Shown here: positions 1 to 7,993 of the stretch, piece after piece
How positions within the stretch are numbered: position 1 is the first letter of the stretch
Layout of the letters: each line of letters opens with the position of its first letter
NCBI GenBank assembly: GCA_016218805.1
Contig: JACRCW010000110.1
Location: 1 to 36,425, forward strand
Direction of reading: 5' to 3'
Length of the DNA stretch: 36,425 bases
From: Deltaproteobacteria bacterium
GTDB taxonomy: Bacteria > Myxococcota > JACRCW01
The notes under the pieces: generated by a model
The model's input: the letters and a program-made list of their open reading frames with translations, nothing else
What the model was told of the DNA's origin: nothing
Databases searched by the model: none
Program-made: the position numbers and the translations under genes

Positions 1-124
1 AGGGCCGTTCAGACGCAAGGGCTTCCTCCACCACGTCGCAGGAAACGGGTTTCGGCTCGTTCCTGCCCTTCATGCGGGAGATGGGGCGGGTGTGCTCGAA
101 CGCACCATGGCGGTCGGGGAACCC

Positions 125-157
125 GGGCGGGGGACGAGCCCGGACGAGCCCCCGCCC
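125..157. repeat. GC-rich hairpin element, copy 1 (expanded loop)
   Basis: A perfect 9-bp inverted repeat, GGGCGGGGG at 125-133 and CCCCCGCCC at 149-157, encloses a loop in which the unit GGACGAGCC is present twice. The right side continues as TACGACGTGG. The same element recurs at 10491, 11033, 11160 and 14142, so this is a dispersed repeat family rather than a one-off terminator. It lies 12 bp beyond the stop of the truncated gene at 169-258 and could also act as a transcription terminator for that strand. Confidence 0.75.
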
Positions 158-168
158 TACGACGTGGC

Positions 169-258
169 TCAGGATCGGATCCGCCTCGGGCAGGGCTCCA
201 ACAGTCCCAAGCCACGCAGGTGCTGGAAGACATCGGCGTCCAACAGGATGCCGCGCAT
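169..258 (-). pseudogene. 29-codon remnant of a gene following the ImmA protease (PIN-like N terminus?)
   Basis: An ATG lies 6 bp after the stop of the ImmA-type gene and opens a 29-codon frame. It begins MRGILLDADVFQHLRGLGLL and then degenerates (PCPRRIRS) before a TGA. A hydrophobic strand followed by an early Asp (LLDADV) and a helix resembles the start of PIN-domain nucleases, which are often encoded next to XRE/ImmA proteins. That resemblance is inferred from a very short segment. The hairpin repeat begins 12 bp past the stop, so the rest of the gene was probably lost in a rearrangement at this repeat. It could also be a chance frame. Confidence 0.4.
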
Positions 259-264
259 GTCCGG

Positions 265-948
265 TCAGGCTCCGCGCTCCTGCGCGCTGCCGGGAGGGTC
301 CAGTCCAAAAAAGCCGAGCACATCCTCAAGTGACTCGGTGGGGGCAATGCCCAGGTAGCGGGCAAACGCGTCACGCGGAACAATTCCACGCGAATAGGCC
401 GCGGCCGCGACCTGCGCCGCCACGCCCCGGCGCTCCAGGGGCGCCATGCGGATGGGGAAATCTTCAATGCCGCGCGCCTGCTCCGCCTCCACCCACCGCG
501 GGTGGGGGGAGATCACCCCCTGGATCTCCGCCGGCGGGCGGCCGACGGGGAGGCGGATGGTGGCCGTCTCGTTCTCAAGGTACAGGCGCGCGGCCTGGTA
601 GTGCAGGCCGTGCTCCTCAATGAGCACGCGGGCTGCGTCTTCTTCACGCATCTTCTCCGTCAGCCGGACGGTGGATTCCGGGCAGAGCAGGCGCACCGCG
701 AACGCGTTGGCGCGCTGCTCCACGGGCCGCACCGCGTCCTCCAGGAAGCCGGACACCGAGGCCAGCGGCTGCATCCGGTTCCAGTCCGTCACCAGGTGGC
801 ACAACTCGTGGGCAAGGCTGAACCGGCGCACCAACGCGTTGGTGTTCTTGCCCCGCGTGTTGAGGACCACCGCGGGACCGCGCAACTCATCCGCAAAACC
901 GAGCCCCGCGGGTCCGTCAGAGCCCAGATCCGCGTACAGCACGCCCAC
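265..948 (-). CDS. ImmA/IrrE-type zinc metallopeptidase domain (C-terminal half of a split gene)
   Basis: The 227-residue frame carries the zinc-protease motif HELCH near residue 47 and a following helix with conserved Glu/Asn/Ala (VEQRANAFAVRLLCP), diagnostic of the ImmA/IrrE family (DUF955). Such proteases cleave repressors or are fused to XRE DNA-binding domains in regulatory or toxin-antitoxin loci. The frame opens with a GTG (VGVLYADL) that has no ribosome-binding site and lies inside the upstream XRE frame. Family members with this layout are normally one polypeptide of about 380 residues. The most economical reading is that this is the second half of the gene starting at 1450, disconnected by a one-base shift near 950-960. 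A remnant gene follows 6 bp downstream. Confidence 0.8.
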   Translation of the reverse strand: MGVLYADLGSDGPAGLGFADELRGPAVVLNTRGKNTNALVRRFSLAHELCHLVTDWNRMQPLASVSGFLEDAVRPVEQRANAFAVRLLCPESTVRLTEKMREEDAARVLIEEHGLHYQAARLYLENETATIRLPVGRPPAEIQGVISPHPRWVEAEQARGIEDFPIRMAPLERRGVAAQVAAAAYSRGIVPRDAFARYLGIAPTESLEDVLGFFGLDPPGSAQERGA

Positions 949-1450
949 CGCTAGGGAAGTACTGGCTCATGAAGTCACGCATTGACGGAATCGGTCGGGC
1001 GCCGAGGCCGAGCCGGGACCGCAGGTGCGCAGCCAGCCAGGCGCCCTGTTCAAAAGGCGCGTCCAGCTGGGCCGGCGGCACCAGGCACGGCAGGGCCTCT
1101 GTGTTCTCGGTGTCCGCCAGTCGCCGCCGCAGTGACACCAGGTCCCGCGCGGCATTCGCGGCGCGGATGATGCGCGCCCGACACAGGTCGCTCACGTCCT
1201 GGAACTCGGTCATGCTGGTGAGCAGGGCAATCCCGTCGCCATCCCGGACCTGCACGGTGTCTTCCAAGAGGACGTCCGAATCCACGCCGTAGACGTCAGC
1301 CAGCTGCTCAAGCTCCGCCACGGATGCCGGGTCCCCCCGCTCGATGCCCATCAGCCGCGCAACGGACATCCGCGCTTCGCTCGCGGCAGTCGCGAGAGTG
1401 AGCGCGGCGAGCTTCTCGCGCACCTCCTTGAGCGACTTGAAAGTTGGCAT
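917..1450 (-). CDS. XRE-family helix-turn-helix domain (N-terminal half of a split XRE/ImmA gene)
   Basis: The ATG at 1450 has a perfect Shine-Dalgarno AAAGGAG (complement of 1457-1463). The first 65 residues fit an XRE-type helix-turn-helix (ARMSVARLMGIERGDPASVA). The rest is the linker typical of XRE/ImmA fusions, ending LGLGARPIPSMRDFMSQYF. After that the frame gives a short nonsense tail (PSGGRAVRGSGL), while the next frame continues with the expected VGVLYADLGSDG. The halves overlap by 32 bp in different frames. Removing one C from the CCC at about 955 would fuse them. The protein would bind DNA and control, or be cleaved with, a partner now reduced to a remnant at 169-258. A sequencing error cannot be excluded. 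Confidence 0.75.
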   Translation of the reverse strand: MPTFKSLKEVREKLAALTLATAASEARMSVARLMGIERGDPASVAELEQLADVYGVDSDVLLEDTVQVRDGDGIALLTSMTEFQDVSDLCRARIIRAANAARDLVSLRRRLADTENTEALPCLVPPAQLDAPFEQGAWLAAHLRSRLGLGARPIPSMRDFMSQYFPSGGRAVRGSGL

Positions 1451-1478
1451 ACGCCGCTCCTTTCACGCCCCGTGGCGA

Positions 1479-1492
1479 CGGGTCAATACCCG
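1479..1492. promoter_or_regulatory. Possible operator upstream of the XRE gene
   Basis: CGGGTCAATACCCG is a perfect 5-bp inverted repeat with a 4-bp spacer, located about 29 bp upstream of the XRE start codon. XRE repressors commonly bind short palindromes near their own promoter, so autoregulation is plausible. There is no second copy nearby to support it, and a short palindrome can occur by chance in GC-rich DNA. Confidence 0.25.
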
Positions 1493-1558
1493 CCAGCAGC
1501 ATGACATTTCCGGGGCGCGCCCGCAGCGGGGGAGCGCGTGCGCCAGGTGCGTCATCAC

Positions 1559-4075
1559 TCAGCGGAACAGCGCCAGCTCCCCGTCCGGGCCGGTGAAGGA
1601 CAGCTGCAGCGCCACGTCGGGAATGGTCCGGATGCGCCCGTCCGCACCGGGCCAGAAGCGCGCGCGCACGCCACCGCTCCAGCAGCGGCACGGGCTCACG
1701 TACGTCACGCCGCCGCCGTGGGTGAGCAGCGTGGGGCGGACGTCCGCGGCCCGCGCGCCGGGCCGGAGTTCCAGGCCCGGGAAGGCCGCCTCCACGCCCC
1801 AATCCAGGCGCGCGTCACCCACGGGGAGCACCACGGAGACATCCAGGCGGTCGCTCGCACCGGGCGTGACGGGGGCGGGAACGCGCAGGCCGCCCAGCAG
1901 GTCGTCTTCGCCGGCAAGAACCAACGCGGGGGCGCGCGCCGACACCCGCGTGTAGCCGGCATGGACCTGCGGCGAGGCCGCCTCCCCAACGTGGAGACCG
2001 GCCTGCATGAACGTCACCTCGCGGCGCCCCGGCTCCCACGCCACCCGGGCTGACGCCTGCGTGCTGCGCCAGGCGGCCGCGCCGCGCAGGCGCACCTCGG
2101 AACGCACCGCGTTGGACAGGTCCACGGCGCCCAGCGCGTCCGCGTGGAGCACCGGCTCGCTCCCCGCCAGCGACGGAAACGTCCACCGGTTGGCCGCGCC
2201 GGCGCCCACCGCGTGGTAGCGGCCCATGCGATCCCATGCGTCCAGCCACGGCGTCACCGCGCCGCTGGCGCGCGTCCACCACGTCCCGTCATACGCCACC
2301 CACGGCTGCACGCGGTGCCGGATGCGGCCCCCGGACGGCAGCCGCAGCGTGCCCGTCAGCTCCGTCTCGGCGCGCGTGCGGACCCAAGCGCGCGTCACGT
2401 CGGACACGGTTCCATTGTCAGCCAGGAACACGGCCTGGCGCAGCCCCGCGGCCGCGCGCGCCATCCCAAACCGGCCCAGCCGCAGCGGGGCAACCAGTTC
2501 TGGCTGCAGGGCCAGTCGCGTGCCGGCAGAGACCCAGCCCGCGCGGTGGAAGTCCTCACGCGTGGCCCCCACGCCCAGGGGCGCGGCGTGGTCCAGTGAC
2601 AACAGGGCGCGCGCGGCCAGCAGGCTGCCCACCCGCGGCAGCGCGGGGAGCACCGGTACCTCCAGCACGCGCAGCTGCAGCGACGGGACGCGGTGCACCA
2701 GCCGTGCAGACGCACGCCCCGCGAACAACACATCCGGCTGCTGCAGGTCCTGGAAGCTCGCCACGCCCAGTGATGCGCTCAGGTGCGGCGCCCGCAGCTG
2801 CGCCGCGGCCGCGCTGCGCAGGTACGGCGCCACGCGGTCCCCCAGGGACACGCCAAAATCCCCAGGCACGTACCGGTCAGACGCCAGGTTCACGTCCGCC
2901 GCCAACGCCGCCGGCCCCGTGCGTGACCGCGCCAGGAGGCGCCCCGCAAACCGGTCCGGGTACAGGCGCTCACCGCGCGGTGTGCGGGTGGACTGCAGCC
3001 CCACGGCGTCCTCGACGGGCGCGGGCAACCGCCCGGACCGGCCCACGGCACGGTGCGGGTCACGGTGCGCCCACAGGTGCTTGGCATCCCGTTGCCAGGT
3101 GAGCTGCGCCTCCAGGTAGGTGTCCTGCGCCGGCGCCGCGCGTCCCTCCAGGGCCAGGCGCGGGCCGCGCTGCGTGACCATCCCCGGCGCCACCGTCACG
3201 TCGGCGCTGCGCCCCACCTCCACAAACAGCGGCTGTTGCACCCACAGCCCGTCCTGCAGCCGCACCTGCGGGAACAGCAGCCCGGACTGACGCCCGCCCA
3301 GCGGCACCATCCAGAACGGCAGCACCAGCACTGGCACGCCGGCCACCTCCACGGTGGGGAGCCACAACCACGCGCTCTCCTCCTGCACCACCGTGGCGGA
3401 CCGCGCCCGCACCGCAATGGGCGCGGGGCCCTCGCGGCAGTCACACGTGGTCATCCATGCCTCCTCCACGCGCAGCTTCCCCGGGGACAGCAGCGTCACG
3501 CGGCGGCCTGTGAGCTTCGCAGTCGCGGGGGACGGCGGGCGCATGCCCAGCCGCGCCACGGCATCGCGCGTGGCCGCGTCCATGGGCGCGTGCACCGCCA
3601 GTTCCACGTCGTGGAGGCTGCCCGTGCCGCGCGCAGGAAACAGCACCACGGAACTGCAGCGCGCCACCTGCGTACCGTCCGCCACCACCACCGGCCCGGC
3701 GGACTCCACCCGCCCGCCGTCCACGTGGATCGTCATCTCCGGCGCCGCCACCACGCGGTCCGGCGTCGTGACGACAACGCCACCGGTGGCATGCAGCGTG
3801 CGCGCGGCAGGGTCCCACCGCAGGGTCCCCGCGGTGATGCGCCACGCACCGGCACCGGGGGGCGCGGGCAGGTCCATCGGGAGCGCTCGCGGCGGCGCGG
3901 GCGCGGCCGGTGCGGCGGTGTCGGCCGGCTCAGGCGGGAGTGCGGGGGCGGGGATGGGCGCGTCGTCGCCGGGCGGCGCCGCGGGGAGCGGCAGCTCGTC
4001 ACCCCAGGACGGGCGGGCCAAGCCCAGGACGGCCAGGGCCACCCCGGGCGCCACGCGGAGCGCCCCGCGGCTCAT
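1559..4075 (-). CDS. lptD: LptD-like LPS-assembly outer-membrane protein
   Basis: LptD forms the outer-membrane beta-barrel that receives LPS from the Lpt bridge and places it on the cell surface. The 838-residue product starts with a signal peptide (GVALAVLGLARPSWG|DE) and a Pro/Ala-rich spacer to about residue 75. An OstA/LptA-like N domain follows to about 240 (WRITAGTLRWDPAARTLHA; GKLRVEEAWMTTC). The signature FWMVPLGGRQSGLLFP lies near 255-270. The barrel fills the remainder and ends in aromatic-rich strands with a late YVSPCRCW cysteine motif and a terminal Phe-Arg. The length suits the family. It lies 12 bp downstream of the AMIN gene and is probably co-transcribed with it. The early Cys pair plus the late Cys would allow the inter-domain disulphides known for LptD, but the pairing is inference. 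Confidence 0.88.
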   Translation of the reverse strand: MSRGALRVAPGVALAVLGLARPSWGDELPLPAAPPGDDAPIPAPALPPEPADTAAPAAPAPPRALPMDLPAPPGAGAWRITAGTLRWDPAARTLHATGGVVVTTPDRVVAAPEMTIHVDGGRVESAGPVVVADGTQVARCSSVVLFPARGTGSLHDVELAVHAPMDAATRDAVARLGMRPPSPATAKLTGRRVTLLSPGKLRVEEAWMTTCDCREGPAPIAVRARSATVVQEESAWLWLPTVEVAGVPVLVLPFWMVPLGGRQSGLLFPQVRLQDGLWVQQPLFVEVGRSADVTVAPGMVTQRGPRLALEGRAAPAQDTYLEAQLTWQRDAKHLWAHRDPHRAVGRSGRLPAPVEDAVGLQSTRTPRGERLYPDRFAGRLLARSRTGPAALAADVNLASDRYVPGDFGVSLGDRVAPYLRSAAAAQLRAPHLSASLGVASFQDLQQPDVLFAGRASARLVHRVPSLQLRVLEVPVLPALPRVGSLLAARALLSLDHAAPLGVGATREDFHRAGWVSAGTRLALQPELVAPLRLGRFGMARAAAGLRQAVFLADNGTVSDVTRAWVRTRAETELTGTLRLPSGGRIRHRVQPWVAYDGTWWTRASGAVTPWLDAWDRMGRYHAVGAGAANRWTFPSLAGSEPVLHADALGAVDLSNAVRSEVRLRGAAAWRSTQASARVAWEPGRREVTFMQAGLHVGEAASPQVHAGYTRVSARAPALVLAGEDDLLGGLRVPAPVTPGASDRLDVSVVLPVGDARLDWGVEAAFPGLELRPGARAADVRPTLLTHGGGVTYVSPCRCWSGGVRARFWPGADGRIRTIPDVALQLSFTGPDGELALFR

Positions 4076-4087
4076 GGTGGGGTTCGC

Positions 4088-5665
4088 TCAGCCGGCCGGG
4101 CGGGTGAAGGCCACGGTGACCACGTTGCCTTCCTGGCGGCTCTCAAAGGGGACTTCCTCCGCCAGTTCCACGACGATGCGCACGCTGTGTCCCGAGCCCT
4201 TCACTTCCTCGGGGTTGATGCTCTTGATGGCCGTGCGGGGGAAGAAGCTGGTGTCCAGCGAGCGCTGGTTGTTACGCAGCAGGATGCGCGTGTTGTCCAG
4301 CTCAATGGCCACCTTGTTCTGGCCAATCTTGCGGACGTTGAAGCTCACCTTGTCGGACGTGCGCACGGTGACCAGGCTCTGCTCACCCGCGTTCTTGAAC
4401 CCCACAAACGTCATCACGCGCGGGGCACCACCGCCGCCGCCCTCCTCCTGCGCGCGGGGCTCGGGCGCCTTCTCCACGCGGGCGGCCACCGGTGCCGGTG
4501 CGGGCGGCGCCGTGCCGCTTCCGCCAACCTCCTCGCGTTCGCGGTGCGCGGCCGGCGCATCCGCCGCGGACCCGGCCGGGTCCTTGGCGGCCGTCGTCGT
4601 CACCGGTTCGGCGCGCTCGCGGCGGGCCTCCGCGCGGGCCACGTCCTCCTTCATGCGCGCCAAGCGCTCTTCCTCCGCCCGCGCGCGTTCCACGCGCACC
4701 CGCTCCGCCGCATCGCGGTCCGCCTGCTCCTTCTCCATGCGCGCCCGCTCGGCGGCGTCGCGCTCGGCCTTTGCCTTCTCAAAGCGCGCTTTCTCCACCG
4801 CCTCGCGCTGCGCGCGTTCCTTTTCGGCGCGGACCTTCTCCGCCGCTTCACGCTCTGCGCGCGCCTTTTCGGCCGCCTCCCGCTCTGCCTGCTCCCGCTC
4901 CGCGCGGGCTTTCTCCGCCGCCGCCTTCTCCGCCTGCGCCTTTTCCACGCGGGCCTTCTCCGCTGCCTCTTTCTCCGCCTTTGCCTTCTCAGCGCGGGCC
5001 TTTTCCGCGGCTTCCTTCTCCGCCTTTTCGCGGGCCACGCGCTCCTCCTCCGCCCGCGCCTTCTCCGCCGCCAGGTCCGCCGTGGTGCCGGAGACCACCG
5101 GCTGCGCGCCGGGTGCAGACGGAGCGGGAGTCACGGCGGGCGGTGGCGGCAGGGGCTCCGCGGCAGGTACGGCGGGAGCGCCCTGCGTGGGCGCGGGGGC
5201 CGGGGCGGGCTGGGCGGGCGGCGGCGCGGGCGCCTGGGCCAGCAGCGGCTGCGCCGGGCGGGCACCGGGCCGCACGTGGCGAGACGCGGTGAGCCTGAGC
5301 GCGTTGCCGTCGGTATCCACCTGGTAGTCAATCTCGTCGGCGAAGACGATCTCCAACCGCGCCAGCTCGCGGCCGGCGGCGCCCATCTGCACGGCGCGCA
5401 CCTCGGTGAGCAGGCTGCCCGTGGGTGCGGGCGTGCTGGCCGGCACGTTCTTCAGCTGGCTCTTCACCAGGTCCACCACCACCCGCACCGGCGCCTTCTG
5501 CGTGTACGCCTGGAACGTGGGCCGCCGGCTGCCAACGACGACCACCGTGGTCTTCTGCGCGTCCCCGCTGATGTCCATGCGCGAGATGGCGTTGAGCTCC
5601 TGTGCCTGCGCCGAGCCCGCACCGAGCACCACCACGATCACCGCACCCGCCATCGTCCTGTTCAT
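4088..5665 (-). CDS. Exported AMIN - coiled-coil - AMIN envelope protein
   Basis: The start is the ATG at 5665 (MNRTMAGAV), which gives a clean signal peptide cut after SAQAQ; an upstream in-frame ATG would bury it. Residues about 24-115 form an AMIN domain, the peptidoglycan/pilus-associated fold found in PilQ and AmiC. A Pro/Ala linker follows. Residues about 195-320 are an extremely charged Ala/Glu/Lys/Arg stretch with near-periodic KAEKEAAEKARAEK units, surely a long helix or coiled coil. Residues 416-525 are a second AMIN-like domain (VMTFVGFKN...VVTVAFTRP). No secretin domain is present, so this is not PilQ itself. Gene order (folC upstream, lptD 12 bp downstream) suggests an envelope role, possibly bridging periplasm and cell wall. 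The exact function is unknown. Confidence 0.75.
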   Translation of the reverse strand: MNRTMAGAVIVVVLGAGSAQAQELNAISRMDISGDAQKTTVVVVGSRRPTFQAYTQKAPVRVVVDLVKSQLKNVPASTPAPTGSLLTEVRAVQMGAAGRELARLEIVFADEIDYQVDTDGNALRLTASRHVRPGARPAQPLLAQAPAPPPAQPAPAPAPTQGAPAVPAAEPLPPPPAVTPAPSAPGAQPVVSGTTADLAAEKARAEEERVAREKAEKEAAEKARAEKAKAEKEAAEKARVEKAQAEKAAAEKARAEREQAEREAAEKARAEREAAEKVRAEKERAQREAVEKARFEKAKAERDAAERARMEKEQADRDAAERVRVERARAEEERLARMKEDVARAEARRERAEPVTTTAAKDPAGSAADAPAAHREREEVGGSGTAPPAPAPVAARVEKAPEPRAQEEGGGGGAPRVMTFVGFKNAGEQSLVTVRTSDKVSFNVRKIGQNKVAIELDNTRILLRNNQRSLDTSFFPRTAIKSINPEEVKGSGHSVRIVVELAEEVPFESRQEGNVVTVAFTRPAG

Positions 5666-5869
5666 GCGAACACTCCGGGCCTGTACCGACGCGACAGACG
5701 GCGCTCCACGCGGTGGAGACACGGGTCCGCCAAGGTGCGCAGGCTACCCACCGCGAAGGCTCGCCGGCAAGTTTTCTGCCTGCGATTTCACGGCGATGCC
5801 GCAACGGGAGGCGCGTGCCGCGGCCGGCTGGACACCCCCGCTAACACGTTGAAATCACCGGTGTTCGCA

Positions 5870-7126
5870 TCAGCCGGCCAGCGGCACGTCGTCGCGGTCC
5901 TCGCCCGTGAAGTGCGCGCGCCACTGGCCCACGGCGTACAGGCTGCCAAACCCGACGACGACCCCCGGTCCCGCGCGCGCCGCGGCCTGGTCCAGGGCAG
6001 CGGCGGCGTCCTGGGAGGCCACCAGGTCACAGGCCAGCCGCGCCCGCACCTGGGCCGCGGCGGTGTCCGCGGGCACGGCGCTGCCCACGCGCGGCTGCGT
6101 CACCACCACCGCGTCGGGTGCGCGCGCGCCCGCCTCCCGCACCACCGCCACCAGCGCCCCCAGGTCGCGCTCGCCGCTCGCGGCCAGCAGCCACACGGTG
6201 CGCGGAGCGGCGGTGATGCGCGGCTCGTCACGCAGGTAGCGGCCCAGCGCGCGCGCGCCGTGCGGGTTGTGCGCCCCGTCCAGGAGCACGCCGGGGGACA
6301 GCCATTCCAGGCGGCCGGGCCAGCGCGTGTTCCCCAGCGCTTCCAGCGTGCGGCGCGCGGACAGGTGCACGCCCAGGCCGCCCGCCAGCGCCACGGCCAG
6401 CGCCGCGTTGCGCGGCTGGTGCGCGCCCGGCAGCGGCAGCGGCCCCGCCACAGCGTCCGTCTCGTCCAGAAACCGCAACGGCGCGCCCACCTTCTCCGCC
6501 ACCCGGGCGATCTGTGCGCGCGCCTCCGGGTCCTGCGGCGCGCTCCACGCCGGCACGTCCCGGCGCAGGATCCCCGCCTTCTCGTGGGCAATCTCGGTCA
6601 GCGTGCCGCCCAGCAGCGCCACGTGGTCGTAGTCCACCGGCGTGATGCCGCAGACCTCCACGGCGGCCGCGTTGGTGGCGTCCAGCCGCCCGCCCAGGCC
6701 CACCTCCAGCACCGCCACCTCCACGCGTTTGTCGGCAAAGTGGCGCAGCGCCATGGCCGTGGTCAGCTCAAAGAACGTGGGCTCCACGCCCACGCGCGCC
6801 GCGGCCACCAGCACCTCGTCGTGCAGGCGGACCACGTCGTCGCGGGTGATCTCGGCGCCGTCCACGCGGATGCGCTCCGTGAAGCGGCACAGGTGCGGGC
6901 TGGTGTACAGCGCGGTGCGCTTCCCCGCGGCGCGCAGCAGCGGCTCCGTGAAGGCGCACGTGCTGCCCTTGCCGTTGGTACCGGCGACCAGCACGGAGCG
7001 GTACGCGCGGTCCGGTGCGCCCAGCGCGTCCAGCAGCGCGCGCACGCGGTCCACGCCCAGCTTCATGCCGCGCCGCGCCTGGCGGGCAAACAGCTCCGCG
7101 AGCACTTCGCGGTACGCGCCCTCCAC
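5870..7126 (-). CDS. folC: Folylpolyglutamate synthase / dihydrofolate synthase
   Basis: FolC ligates glutamate to dihydropteroate and to tetrahydrofolate using ATP. The 418-residue product has the ATP-binding P-loop VAGTNGKGS near residue 48, the TSPHLCRFTERIRVDG motif near 85, EVGLGGRLDATN near 142, the Mur-ligase-type DYDHVALLG and AHEKAGI motifs, and DGAHNPHG near 285. Its length is normal for the bifunctional enzyme. Translation starts at a GTG 3 bp past the accD stop, so translational coupling is likely; accD-folC is a classic gene pair in proteobacteria. Whether both activities are present cannot be read from motifs alone. Confidence 0.95.
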   Translation of the reverse strand: MEGAYREVLAELFARQARRGMKLGVDRVRALLDALGAPDRAYRSVLVAGTNGKGSTCAFTEPLLRAAGKRTALYTSPHLCRFTERIRVDGAEITRDDVVRLHDEVLVAAARVGVEPTFFELTTAMALRHFADKRVEVAVLEVGLGGRLDATNAAAVEVCGITPVDYDHVALLGGTLTEIAHEKAGILRRDVPAWSAPQDPEARAQIARVAEKVGAPLRFLDETDAVAGPLPLPGAHQPRNAALAVALAGGLGVHLSARRTLEALGNTRWPGRLEWLSPGVLLDGAHNPHGARALGRYLRDEPRITAAPRTVWLLAASGERDLGALVAVVREAGARAPDAVVVTQPRVGSAVPADTAAAQVRARLACDLVASQDAAAALDQAAARAGPGVVVGFGSLYAVGQWRAHFTGEDRDDVPLAG

Positions 7127-7129
7127 GGC

Positions 7130-7984
7130 TCAACCCGCCATGAGGTCAATGAGCGTGACCAGCTTGTCGCGCAGCTCACCACGCGGGACCACCATGTCCA
7201 CCATGCCGTGCGTGAGGAGGAACTCGGCGCGCTGGAAGCCCTCAGGGAGCTTCTGGCGGATGGTCTGCTCAATGACGCGCGCGCCCGCAAAGCCCACCAG
7301 CGCCTTGGGCTCGGCAATGATCACGTCCCCCAGCATGGAGAAGCTCGCCGCCACGCCGCCCGTCGTCGGGTCGGTGAGGACGGAGATGTAGGGCTGCTTC
7401 ACTTCGCGGAAGTGCGCCAGCGCGCCGCAGGTCTTGGCCATCTGCATCAGGCTCAGGATGCCCTCCTGCATGCGCGCGCCGCCGGACGCGCTGAACAGGA
7501 TGCACGGGATGCGCTCTTCGCGCGCGCCGTCGTACATGCGGGCAATCTTCTCGCCCACCACGCTGCCCATGGACCCGCCCTGGAACGCGAACACAAACGC
7601 GCCCACCGCCACGGGCTTCCCGCCCAGGCTGCCGTACCCCCACACAAACGCGTCCTTTTCCCCGGTGGCCTTCTGCGTGGACTTCACCCGGTCGCGGTAG
7701 CGCTTGCTGTCCTTGAACGAGAGCGGGTCATCGCTCTCCATGTCCGCGTCACGCTCCTCAAACGTCCCCTCGTCCAGCGTGGCGGCAATGCGCTCGCGGC
7801 CGGTCAGGCGCATGTGGTGGTTGCAGCGCGGGCACACCCGCAGGTTCTTCTCCACCTCGCGCCGGAGGATGACCTCGTCACACCCTTCACAGCGCAGCCA
7901 CAGGCTCTCCGTCGGCGCGGCGCCCTGGGTCTTCTCGGGGCGGGCCTTGCGCGGGCCGGTGTCGGACCGGGCGTACCACGTCAT
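7130..7984 (-). CDS. accD: Acetyl-CoA carboxylase carboxyltransferase subunit beta
   Basis: AccD pairs with AccA to transfer the carboxyl group from biotin to acetyl-CoA in the first step of fatty-acid synthesis. The 284-residue product has the N-terminal four-Cys zinc ribbon (CEGCDEV...CPRCNHH, residues about 33-55) and the crotonase-fold carboxyltransferase core with SASGGARMQEG, TDPTTGGVAASFSMLGD and EPKALVGFAGARVIEQT. The start ATG has a GAGG ribosome-binding site. It sits 9 bp after the MBL-fold gene and 3 bp before folC, so all three are likely in one transcript. accA is not in this window. Confidence 0.96.
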   Translation of the reverse strand: MTWYARSDTGPRKARPEKTQGAAPTESLWLRCEGCDEVILRREVEKNLRVCPRCNHHMRLTGRERIAATLDEGTFEERDADMESDDPLSFKDSKRYRDRVKSTQKATGEKDAFVWGYGSLGGKPVAVGAFVFAFQGGSMGSVVGEKIARMYDGAREERIPCILFSASGGARMQEGILSLMQMAKTCGALAHFREVKQPYISVLTDPTTGGVAASFSMLGDVIIAEPKALVGFAGARVIEQTIRQKLPEGFQRAEFLLTHGMVDMVVPRGELRDKLVTLIDLMAG

Positions 7985-7993
7985 CGCGTCGCC

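Noticed and set aside
1..75. A possible gene running off the left end on the minus strand (MKGRNEPKPVSCDVVEEAL...).
   Set aside because: Only 25 codons are visible, there is no ribosome-binding site and no recognisable motif, so it cannot be supported.
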